Source: Jeotgalicoccus sp.
GTDB taxonomy: Bacteria > Bacillota > Bacilli > Staphylococcales > Salinicoccaceae
Reading direction: 5' to 3'
NCBI GenBank assembly: GCA_003513765.1
Contig: DONT01000011.1
Location: 19,406 to 83,405, forward strand
Length of the DNA stretch: 64,000 nt
Shown here: one piece after another, positions 41,952 to 49,641 of the stretch
Numbering within the stretch: the first letter of the stretch is position 1
Layout of the letters: each line of letters starts with the position of its first letter
Notes under the pieces: generated by a model
What the model saw: the letters and a program-made list of their open reading frames with translations, nothing else
The model's database searches: none
Told to the model about the DNA's origin: nothing
Translations under genes and position numbers: made by a program

Positions 41952-43533
41952 CGTAATTGTACTGGACCCTGTCAGCCAGGAAGGCATACAGGCACTTATT
42001 GATAATGATAATTTTAACGTTACACGCCAGGAAGGTTTATCGGAAGCACAGATTGTGGATATCATTCATGATTTCGATGCTGTAATTGTCCGCAGCCAGA
42101 CGAAAATTACAGAACGCATTATTCAGCACGCTAAAAAACTTAAGATGATTGCACGTGCCGGTGTCGGCGTCGACAATATCGATATCGATGCAGCAACAAA
42201 ACACGGGGTTATCGTCGTCAACGCTCCTGAAGGAAACACTATTTCCGCGACCGAGCATACGATGGCAATGATGCTGTCAATGGCACGCGATATACCGGAA
42301 GCATATAAGGAACTTACTGACGGTGAATGGAACCGCAGCGCTCATAAAGGTGTCGAGCTTTACGGCAAGACGCTTGGGATTATCGGCGCAGGGAAAATCG
42401 GTTTCGGAGTTGCCAGACGAGCTAAAAGTTTCGGCATGAAGATTGTTGCATTTGACCCGTACTTATCCGACGATAAAGCCCGCGACAATGAGATTGTTAA
42501 AATGGAAGTCGATGAAGTGGCAGCGGCAGCAGATTTTATTACTGTCCATACTCCTCTGACTCCTCAGACAAAAGGCATAATCGGTGCTGACTTCTTCAGT
42601 AAATGTAAAAAAGAGGGTGTTTATCTGATTAACGTCGCACGCGGCGGTATTATCGATGAAGACGATTTACTCGTCGCGCTCGATTCAGGTATCGTAAAAG
42701 GTGCAGCACTCGATGTGTTCGTCTCAGAGCCGCCGGAAAACACTGCACTCCTGACACATCGCCGCACTGTCGTTACACCGCATCTTGGTGCATCAACAGC
42801 AGAAGCACAGGAAAAAGTTGCTGTGAGTGTGTCTAAAGAAATCATCGAGTATTTTGAAGAAAATAAAATTACTCATGCCGTTAACGCGCCGCGTGTCAGC
42901 GAGTCTGTCGCAGAAGAATTAAAACCTTATATGTCTATCGTGAAACATTTGGGACAGTTCGGCATTCAGCTCCTCGATACACCGCCTGAGGAAGTGAAAA
43001 TTAAATATCACGGAGATATCGCTGTGGATGACACGAGTATCTTAACGCGTACGTTCGTAACTAATATGCTAAAACCCCACTTTGGTGCTGAGGTGAATAT
43101 TATTAACGCACTGTACTACTTAAATGAACGCGACGTGACTTATAAAGTTGAAAAGAAAGCAAAGGCTGACGGCTATACCAACTATCTGGAAGTTGAACTG
43201 ATTAATGATAATGAGCACGTTACACTCGGGGCTTCAACAATCCCCGGATACGGAGAGCGTCTCGTAAAAATTAACGAGTATCCTATTGATTTCAGACCGG
43301 AAGAGAATATCCTCATAATTGAACATACAGACCGCCCCGGCATCATCGGTGAGCTCGGTGCCCTGCTTGGTGAAGATGAAGTAAACATCGCTTCAATGCA
43401 GCTTGCACGCCTGTCTAAAGAAGGTGACGCAATGGTTCTCTTCACACTCGATAATCAAGTCAACGAAGAAACATATGAAAAAATAAAAAATGTCTCAAAC
43501 ATTCATAAAGTGCACACGATTAAACTGGGATAA
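41938..43533 (+). CDS. serA: D-3-phosphoglycerate dehydrogenase
   Basis: 531 residues, the long SerA type. The catalytic domain has RAGVGVDNIDIDAATKHGV, the Rossmann motif GIIGAGKIGFGVARRAKSFG, the catalytic Arg in NVARGGIIDEDDLL, and the His in TPHLGASTAEAQ. An intervening domain (~residues 320-450) and a C-terminal ACT domain (NILIIEHTDRPGIIGELGAL ... VNIASMQLARLSKEGDAM) follow, implying serine feedback. It oxidises 3-phosphoglycerate as the first step of serine synthesis. Co-transcribed with the aminotransferase before it and closed by a 21-bp terminator. Confidence 0.96.
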   Translation: MTKHNVIVLDPVSQEGIQALIDNDNFNVTRQEGLSEAQIVDIIHDFDAVIVRSQTKITERIIQHAKKLKMIARAGVGVDNIDIDAATKHGVIVVNAPEGNTISATEHTMAMMLSMARDIPEAYKELTDGEWNRSAHKGVELYGKTLGIIGAGKIGFGVARRAKSFGMKIVAFDPYLSDDKARDNEIVKMEVDEVAAAADFITVHTPLTPQTKGIIGADFFSKCKKEGVYLINVARGGIIDEDDLLVALDSGIVKGAALDVFVSEPPENTALLTHRRTVVTPHLGASTAEAQEKVAVSVSKEIIEYFEENKITHAVNAPRVSESVAEELKPYMSIVKHLGQFGIQLLDTPPEEVKIKYHGDIAVDDTSILTRTFVTNMLKPHFGAEVNIINALYYLNERDVTYKVEKKAKADGYTNYLEVELINDNEHVTLGASTIPGYGERLVKINEYPIDFRPEENILIIEHTDRPGIIGELGALLGEDEVNIASMQLARLSKEGDAMVLFTLDNQVNEETYEKIKNVSNIHKVHTIKLG

Positions 43534-43583
43534 AAATTAAAATATTCCACAGGATTATTTCCGCATATATCTTCCTTAAATAT

Positions 43584-43629
43584 AAAAGAACACCGCCTTG
43601 AATCTTAAGATTCAAGGCGGTGTTCTTTT
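43584..43629. terminator. bidirectional terminator
   Basis: Perfect 21-bp stem (AAAAGAACACCGCCTTGAAT + C with complement), loop TTAA, between the convergent serA and HAD genes. Confidence 0.95.
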
Positions 43630-43640
43630 GAGTATCTATT

Positions 43641-44753
43641 TTATTTAACAAGCGTCTCAACAAGTTCAGGTACTCCAAGTACATTTTTCAGCATCTGTTC
43701 TTTTGGCACATTCAGCTCATCGAATGTGCTGATAATATCATCACCTGTCAACCCTGTCAGCGTCGCAATAAATACTGCGCCGATTTTATCTGCACAGTAA
43801 AAGTCCGCAACAGAGTCACCGACGATAAAGATCTGTTCGTCACTTTCGTTTCTGCCCTCAACAGCAGCTTCAAACAATGCATCGTTCTGAACATACAGGC
43901 TCCATAAATAACTGAACGGATGCGGCTTAGTGAGGGCATGAGCTGCAGTACTTTTATCCTCTGCATCCATTACCTCACTCGCAGTTGAAACACGGCGCTC
44001 TTCAAATACGTCCATCAGGCCGACTTCGTCAAACGGCAGCAGTGTTTCCTGTCTCGGTCTTCCTGTTGCGACACCCACTGTGTATCCTTTAGCTTTCAGT
44101 CCATTAAGCATTTCTTTAATTGCTTCTGGATCTACAATCCATTCTTCATCGTAAATAAAACCTGTCTTCTGAAGTTCTTCAGCCGGTTTACCGGTATCTG
44201 CTTCAACAAGCTCACTGCCTAAATACCATTCCTGATATTTAAAGTGCCCCTGATTCCAAATCGGTCCGTACATTTTGAAGACATCCGGATTCTGCAAATT
44301 CTGTAACGTTCCGGCATAGTCGATTAAAGCACTGTATATTTCATCTTTAGTGAAGTTTCCCCGGGAAATAAACTCTACTACTGCTTGTGGATTGACAGAT
44401 ACTTCACCAAGCATATCTCCAACTGCGTTTAAATCTGTCACGTCGATACCAGCCAGATTTAAATTTTCCTGTTTCAGTATATCTATGTACATCAGTGCAA
44501 ACGTAATAAAAAGCATATCCCAGTTTGAATTCAGTCCTGCTTCTTTAAAGTGTTTAAGCACACGGTCATCAGCAAAAATTGTACTGCGGATATCGTTGAT
44601 TTCTTCATTGGTATAATCAGTTCTGAACTTACGCCCGTCCAGGTTTAAATAACGCGGACTGTACAGTAATTCCTCTATTGTCAGTGCAGATACATCAAAA
44701 CATCTTTCTTCGCTTAAAAACACACCGTCAACATCAAACAGTATCGTTGTCAT
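43641..44753 (-). CDS. large HAD-family hydrolase
   Basis: 370 residues from MTTILFDVDGVFLSEERCFD (motif I with nucleophile and acid Asp residues). Motif II is GVATGRPRQETLLP, a Lys in TKPHPFSYLW serves as motif III, and motif IV is FIVGDSVADFYCADKIGAVF. The ~200-residue insertion after motif I is a large cap domain, longer than in ordinary HAD phosphatases. GGAG upstream of ATG fixes the start; the earlier in-frame start is not supported. Function is unknown. It faces serA across a terminator, so a phosphoserine phosphatase role would be speculation. Confidence 0.8.
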   Translation of the reverse strand: MTTILFDVDGVFLSEERCFDVSALTIEELLYSPRYLNLDGRKFRTDYTNEEINDIRSTIFADDRVLKHFKEAGLNSNWDMLFITFALMYIDILKQENLNLAGIDVTDLNAVGDMLGEVSVNPQAVVEFISRGNFTKDEIYSALIDYAGTLQNLQNPDVFKMYGPIWNQGHFKYQEWYLGSELVEADTGKPAEELQKTGFIYDEEWIVDPEAIKEMLNGLKAKGYTVGVATGRPRQETLLPFDEVGLMDVFEERRVSTASEVMDAEDKSTAAHALTKPHPFSYLWSLYVQNDALFEAAVEGRNESDEQIFIVGDSVADFYCADKIGAVFIATLTGLTGDDIISTFDELNVPKEQMLKNVLGVPELVETLVK

Positions 44754-44981
44754 GAGAACACTCCAGTATTTTTTTATGTATTGCCAGTTTCTCACACCAA
44801 TTTAATCTTGTCGACTATTTATACAAATTTTCAGGTAACTTGAACTTTTACGACATAAATGAATTTTATGTTTTAAAATATGCTGATTTGTAATATGATA
44901 AACAGTAGATTGTAAATTTATTGCTTAGTTCATTAAGGAAAAGTAAATGTTGTAAATTAAATATTATATGGAGGACTCTTT

Positions 44982-46649
44982 ATGTCTCTTAGTCCAATGG
45001 AAGTTATCTTTATGTTCGTCGGTGGGCTCGGTATCTTCCTGTACGGTATTAAACAGATGGGTGACGGGTTGCAGGCGGCTGCCGGCGATCGTTTGCGGGA
45101 TATCTTAAACCGTATGACGTCAAATCCTGTCAGAGGTGTTATCGCAGGTATTCTTGTTACGGTTTTAATTCAAAGCAGCTCGGGCGCTACTGCCATTACT
45201 ATCGGATTGGTGAGTGCAGGCTTTCTAACACTTAGACAAGCTATTGGTGTTATCTTAGGTGCCAATATCGGTACGACAGTTACAGCATTTATTATTGGCC
45301 TTGATATCGGTGCATATTCTCTGCCAATTCTCGCTATAGGTTCATTTATGCTGTTCTTCTTCAAAGCGAATCAGATTACTAATGTAGGTAGAGTTCTCTT
45401 CGGTTTCGGGGCATTATTTTACGGTCTCGAATTAATGGGAGACGGTGTCGGTCCGCTGGCTGATCTCGAATACTTCCAAAATCTGATGCTGGCAATGAGT
45501 GATAATTCGTTCCTTGGCCTTGCTGTCGGTGTAATTCTGACAGTTATTGTTCAAAGTTCAAGTGCGACTATTGCCATACTGCAGAATTTCTATGCCAACG
45601 GCATGGTTGATTTGCAGGCAGCATTGCCGATTCTGCTCGGCGACAATATCGGCACAACAATTACTGCAGTATTAGCAGCGCTTGCCGGTTCAATTGCCGC
45701 TAAACGTGCAGCATTAGTACACGTCACATTTAACATCATTGGTGCAACAATATTTATGATACTGATGCCGCTGTTTGTAATATACGTCGGCTATCTTGAG
45801 GATTTCCTCAGTCTGAATAAACCAATGACTATCGCTTTCGCTCACGGTTCATACAATATTATCAATACATTAATACATCTGCCATTTGTCGGGGCTCTTG
45901 CCTGGCTGGTTGTTAAAATAGTTCCGGGCCGTGATTTTTCTGAAGATTTCACGCCTAAACATTTAGACCCGCTCTTATTAAAACAGTCACCGAGTATTGC
46001 TATTCAGGGGGCACAGAGTGAAGTTAAAAATCTGGGCGAGTTAGTTCTCAGTACTTTACAGGATGCACGTCAGTACAGCGATAAGCAGGATGACAAACTC
46101 TTCAAGCAGATTGAAGATAAAGTTAATGTTGCCTCAACGCTACAGGATGCTATCCGCGGTTACCTGCTTGATGCATCGAAGTACGAAATTTCTCAGGAGG
46201 ATACTGAACGTGTCAGCACACTGCTGGAAGTATCACGTATTCTGCTTAAAGTAAGCTCACAGGCTAAAAATCTGGCTGATCAATACCATCATAAGTATGA
46301 AAATAATGTTAGTCTGTCTGACGAAGCTAAAGAAGGTCTGGAAGATCTGTACAGCCACGTATACGAATCGTTTACGATGTCGCTCGAGTCACTTGACATT
46401 TACAATCCTCAAGCTCTCGAACAGGTTATCAGATTAAGTCAGAAATCACACAGAATTGAAAACAAACTCCGTAAAGAGCACATCAAGCGTCTTTCAAGAG
46501 GCGAATGTTCAACGGACGGCGGCGCACTTTACGTTGAATTAATCAGCAACCTTGAACGTATCGGCTATAACGCAAGAAACATTACAGAGACAAACTTAAA
46601 TAACGCATCATCAGATGACTTCAGTGATGAATTCACTGTTTACGACTGA
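44982..46649 (+). CDS. Na+/phosphate cotransporter (NptA-like) with PhoU-like C-terminus
   Basis: 555 residues. Two Na_Pi_cotrans repeats occupy ~residues 15-320, each with the substrate motif: QSSSGATAITIGLVSAGFLT in the first and QSSSATIAILQNFYANGMVD in the second, plus GANIGTTVTAFIIGL and GDNIGTTITAVLAAL. Residues ~350-555 are helical and PhoU-like (VLSTLQDARQYSDKQDDKLF and onward). Such proteins import phosphate with sodium at the cytoplasmic membrane. GGAGG before ATG supports the start. It is a single-gene unit followed by a palindromic terminator. Confidence 0.92.
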   Translation: MSLSPMEVIFMFVGGLGIFLYGIKQMGDGLQAAAGDRLRDILNRMTSNPVRGVIAGILVTVLIQSSSGATAITIGLVSAGFLTLRQAIGVILGANIGTTVTAFIIGLDIGAYSLPILAIGSFMLFFFKANQITNVGRVLFGFGALFYGLELMGDGVGPLADLEYFQNLMLAMSDNSFLGLAVGVILTVIVQSSSATIAILQNFYANGMVDLQAALPILLGDNIGTTITAVLAALAGSIAAKRAALVHVTFNIIGATIFMILMPLFVIYVGYLEDFLSLNKPMTIAFAHGSYNIINTLIHLPFVGALAWLVVKIVPGRDFSEDFTPKHLDPLLLKQSPSIAIQGAQSEVKNLGELVLSTLQDARQYSDKQDDKLFKQIEDKVNVASTLQDAIRGYLLDASKYEISQEDTERVSTLLEVSRILLKVSSQAKNLADQYHHKYENNVSLSDEAKEGLEDLYSHVYESFTMSLESLDIYNPQALEQVIRLSQKSHRIENKLRKEHIKRLSRGECSTDGGALYVELISNLERIGYNARNITETNLNNASSDDFSDEFTVYD

Positions 46650-46653
46650 TATT

Positions 46654-46691
46654 AAAAAGGAACCGGGAATTAATTCCCGGTTCCTTTTTTT
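46654..46691. terminator. bidirectional terminator
   Basis: Perfect palindrome AAAAAGGAACCGGGAATT and its complement (18 bp per arm), between the convergent Na/Pi cotransporter gene and glnA. Confidence 0.93.
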
Positions 46692-48028
46692 TAGTATTTT
46701 TCTAGGTAAGATTTAAGTTCCCATTCCGATACGGTTGCACGGTAGTCTTCCCATTCCAGCATCTTGTGTTCATAAAATGCCTTGTAAATATGACTGCCGA
46801 GTGCTTCTTTTGACAGTTCGCTGTCACGCATTACTTTTAATGCATTGTACAGCGTCGAAGGTAAATCTTCGACGCCTTTCTCACGGCGCTCGTCTCTTGT
46901 CAGTTCGTAAAGATTTAAATCTATGGATTCACGAAGCTCCATTTTATTTTTAATGCCATCCAGCCCGGCTTTTAAAATGACTGCCAGTGCCAGATACGGA
47001 TTCGCTGATGGATCGACAGAACGTACTTCCACACGCGTAGATAATCCGCGTGACGAAGGGATTCTCATCAATGGCGAGCGATTCTTTTTACTCCAGGCGA
47101 TGTAACTCGGCGCTTCATATCCCGGCACCAGGCGTTTATACGAGTTAACCAGCGGGTTCGTTACCGCGGTGAAACCTCGTACGTGTTTCAGTACACCTGC
47201 CATAAAGTATTTCATATCTTCGCTTAAGCCATCTTCTGCAGACTCATCAAAGAATGCATTTTCTTTTCCTTTAAAGAGTGACACATTAAAGTGCATACCG
47301 TTGCCGTTAATACCAATCAGAGGTTTCGGCATAAATGTTGCATGCAGGTTATGTTTTCTTGCGACAGTCTTAACGACGAGTTTAAATGTCTGGATACTGT
47401 CACACGCTGTAACAGCATCTGCATATTTAAAGTCAATTTCATGCTGTCCTTCAGCAACTTCGTGGTGTGAAGCTTCAATATCAAAGCCCATATCCTCAAG
47501 TTCAATGACGATATCACGTCGGCAATTTTCACCTGAGTCCGTAGGCGCTAAATCAAAATATCCGCCATGATCATTTAACTCAGTCGTGGGTTTGCCGCGT
47601 TCATCCAGTTTAAAGAGGAAAAACTCCGGTTCCGGTCCGAGGTTGAATGATGTATAGCCGAGCGCTTCCATTTCCTTCAGAACATTTTTTAAGTTAGTAC
47701 GGGGATCACCTTCAAAAGGTGTGCCGTCAATCTTATAAACATCACAGATCAGGCGCGCAACTTTATCACCGCGTGATGTTGTCCATGGAAATACTGTCCA
47801 CGTATTTAAATCGGGAACCAGATACATATCCGATTCTTCGATACGGGTAAATCCTTCAATTGAAGAACCGTCAAACATCATTTGTCCTTCAAGTGCTTTT
47901 TCCAGCTGGCTGAACGGCACTTCCACATTTTTTATCGTTCCGAGAATATCGGAAAATTGCAGACGGATAAATCTTACATTCTCTTCTTGTGCAATAGTGA
48001 TAATCTTTTCTCTGGTTAAACTTTCCAT
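46691..48028 (-). CDS. glnA: glutamine synthetase, type I
   Basis: 445 residues, the GSI-alpha length of Firmicutes. MMFDGSSIEGFTRIEESDMY (metal/glutamate region), FNLGPEPEFFLF, YFDLAPTD, MPKPLIGINGNGMHFNVSLF, GYEAPSYIAWSKKNRSPLMR and SRGLSTRVEVRSVDPSANPY are the family blocks. It makes glutamine from glutamate, ammonia and ATP. Unlike Bacillus and Staphylococcus, where glnR precedes glnA in an operon, the gene stands alone here behind its own promoter; glnR, if present, is elsewhere. Confidence 0.97.
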   Translation of the reverse strand: MESLTREKIITIAQEENVRFIRLQFSDILGTIKNVEVPFSQLEKALEGQMMFDGSSIEGFTRIEESDMYLVPDLNTWTVFPWTTSRGDKVARLICDVYKIDGTPFEGDPRTNLKNVLKEMEALGYTSFNLGPEPEFFLFKLDERGKPTTELNDHGGYFDLAPTDSGENCRRDIVIELEDMGFDIEASHHEVAEGQHEIDFKYADAVTACDSIQTFKLVVKTVARKHNLHATFMPKPLIGINGNGMHFNVSLFKGKENAFFDESAEDGLSEDMKYFMAGVLKHVRGFTAVTNPLVNSYKRLVPGYEAPSYIAWSKKNRSPLMRIPSSRGLSTRVEVRSVDPSANPYLALAVILKAGLDGIKNKMELRESIDLNLYELTRDERREKGVEDLPSTLYNALKVMRDSELSKEALGSHIYKAFYEHKMLEWEDYRATVSEWELKSYLEKY

Positions 48029-48083
48029 ACCTCACGCCCTTAATCTGATTTTGATGTCAATCATGCTGAAAACTCATGAGAAA

Positions 48084-48112
48084 ATATTACCATACACATA
48101 TTTCATGCGCAA
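48084..48112 (-). promoter_or_regulatory. glnA promoter
   Basis: TTGCGC, 17 bases, TAATAT on the minus strand, with TGG in front of the -10 as an extended element. A near match to the GlnR box pattern TGTNA-N7-TNACA (TTTCA, 7 bases, TGACA) lies between it and the start codon, with one mismatch. Confidence 0.6.
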
Positions 48113-48126
48113 TCGTGAATTTTTAT

Positions 48127-48171
48127 AAAATTTAAAAAGGTGCAGATCCCCTACTTGGAACGGCACCTTTT
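48127..48171 (-). terminator. terminator of the NSS symporter gene
   Basis: On the minus strand AAAAGGTGC / GCACCTTTT with a 19-base loop, followed by TTTTTAAATTTT. Confidence 0.8.
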
Positions 48172-48177
48172 AGTACT

Positions 48178-49524
48178 TTAAAAAACGCTGATTATATTCA
48201 TAATAAAGACAAATAATATTATTGCCGGCAGAATAAATCTGAGCAGGAATAACCAGCCTTTAAATACAATATAGTATTTGCTGTCTTTCGTTACATTCAG
48301 CTGTCCCATCGTAATGCGTTTGTCTAAAATATAACCGACAAATATTGAGGAGAACAATGCTCCGGCAGGGAGAAGTATATTCGAAACAAGGAAGTCCACG
48401 TTGTCGAATATTGTGCCCGCGAAGAACTGGACATCATTCAGTACACCTTCTGATAAAGCAGACGGAATACCGATAGCAAAAACGATAATTGCATAAATGT
48501 AAGTTGTTTTTTTACGTTTCGACTGATTACCTTTAACAGTGTTGGCAACGTTAATTTCAATCATCGAGAACGCAGATGTCAATGTCGCAAATAAGAATGC
48601 AAGAAGGAACATCAGATAGAAAATAATACCAAACGGAATTGCATTAAATATTTCAGGCAGAACGATAAAAACAAGTCCCGGTCCTTCAACACTCTGCATG
48701 CCGAATGAAGCAATTGCAGGGAAAATCGCAAGACCGACCATTACAGAAACTGCAATGTTCATCAGTACGATATATCCTGCAGACCTCGGCAGGTTCTGAT
48801 CCGCTTTTAAGTATGATGCATAAGTCATCATTTGAGTAATTCCGACACTGAGCGCGAAGAATGACTGGCCAAGTGCGAACATTATCCCATTTGCACTGAG
48901 CTCGCTGAAGTCAGGTGTCAGGAAGTACTTAACCCCTTCCATTGCATTCGGCAGTGACAGTGAACGGATGATAATGAATAAAAACAAAATGAACAGCATC
49001 GGCATCATAATTTTAGATGCACGTTCCAGTCCTTTTTGAATACCCTGAGCAACAACAAATGCTGTTATAAAGATAAATATCCCCTGAGCGGCAATTACAT
49101 ATACCGGGTTCGTAATAATATCTCCGAGCATTGCCGTGTAGTCGTTAACCGTATATAGATTAAACAGGTCTAAAAGAGCAATCAGCAGATAAATTAATAT
49201 CCAGCCCCCGATTACACTGTAGAACGACAAGAGCAGCATCGTTCCGAAGTGCCCGATCCATCCGAAAATTCTTAAGCTCTTTTTACCACTTAAATATTCG
49301 AAGCCGTCAATCGGATTTCTTCCCGACGCACGGCCAATGACAAATTCACTGATTAAAAGCGGCAGACCAATAAGAATGGTAAATACCAGGAAAACGAATA
49401 AAAACGCACCGCCGCCATGTTCAGCAGTCATATAAGGGAAGCGCCATACTGCACCGAGGCCAATCGCAGAACCTGCTGCAGCCAATATAAAACCTATTTT
49501 AGAGTTCCAATTATTTTCGGACAA
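48178..49524 (-). CDS. neurotransmitter:sodium symporter (NSS/SNF) family transporter
   Basis: 448 residues, 11-12 membrane segments, beginning NNWNSKIGFILAAAGSAIGL then GAVWRFPYMTAEHGGGAFLF, the canonical TM1 region with the sodium- and substrate-binding unwound stretch. SFFALSVGITQMMTYASYL (TM6) is also typical. Bacterial members import amino acids (e.g. tryptophan, alanine or branched-chain) with Na+. A TTG start is chosen because AAGAGG lies seven bases upstream; an upstream TTG at 49542 has no ribosome site. Single-gene unit. Confidence 0.88.
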   Translation of the reverse strand: MSENNWNSKIGFILAAAGSAIGLGAVWRFPYMTAEHGGGAFLFVFLVFTILIGLPLLISEFVIGRASGRNPIDGFEYLSGKKSLRIFGWIGHFGTMLLLSFYSVIGGWILIYLLIALLDLFNLYTVNDYTAMLGDIITNPVYVIAAQGIFIFITAFVVAQGIQKGLERASKIMMPMLFILFLFIIIRSLSLPNAMEGVKYFLTPDFSELSANGIMFALGQSFFALSVGITQMMTYASYLKADQNLPRSAGYIVLMNIAVSVMVGLAIFPAIASFGMQSVEGPGLVFIVLPEIFNAIPFGIIFYLMFLLAFLFATLTSAFSMIEINVANTVKGNQSKRKKTTYIYAIIVFAIGIPSALSEGVLNDVQFFAGTIFDNVDFLVSNILLPAGALFSSIFVGYILDKRITMGQLNVTKDSKYYIVFKGWLFLLRFILPAIILFVFIMNIISVF

Positions 49525-49588
49525 AATATTACCTCTTTTCAATTATCAATGTTGGTAGTTTACCACACTAAAGAGAGTTTTTATATAC

Positions 49589-49621
49589 AAAAAAGCCGGG
49601 AGAATCATCTCTCCCGGCTTT
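49589..49621 (-). terminator. terminator of the fdhF-like gene
   Basis: AAAGCCGGGAGA / TCTCCCGGCTTT, 6-base loop, T-run on the minus strand. Confidence 0.9.
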
Positions 49622-49641
49622 CCGGTATATTCCCCTGCAAA

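Noticed and set aside
43584..43629. Insertion-sequence terminal repeat
   Set aside because: The perfect 21-bp inverted repeat has a 4-base loop and T-runs and is a terminator; no transposase is present.
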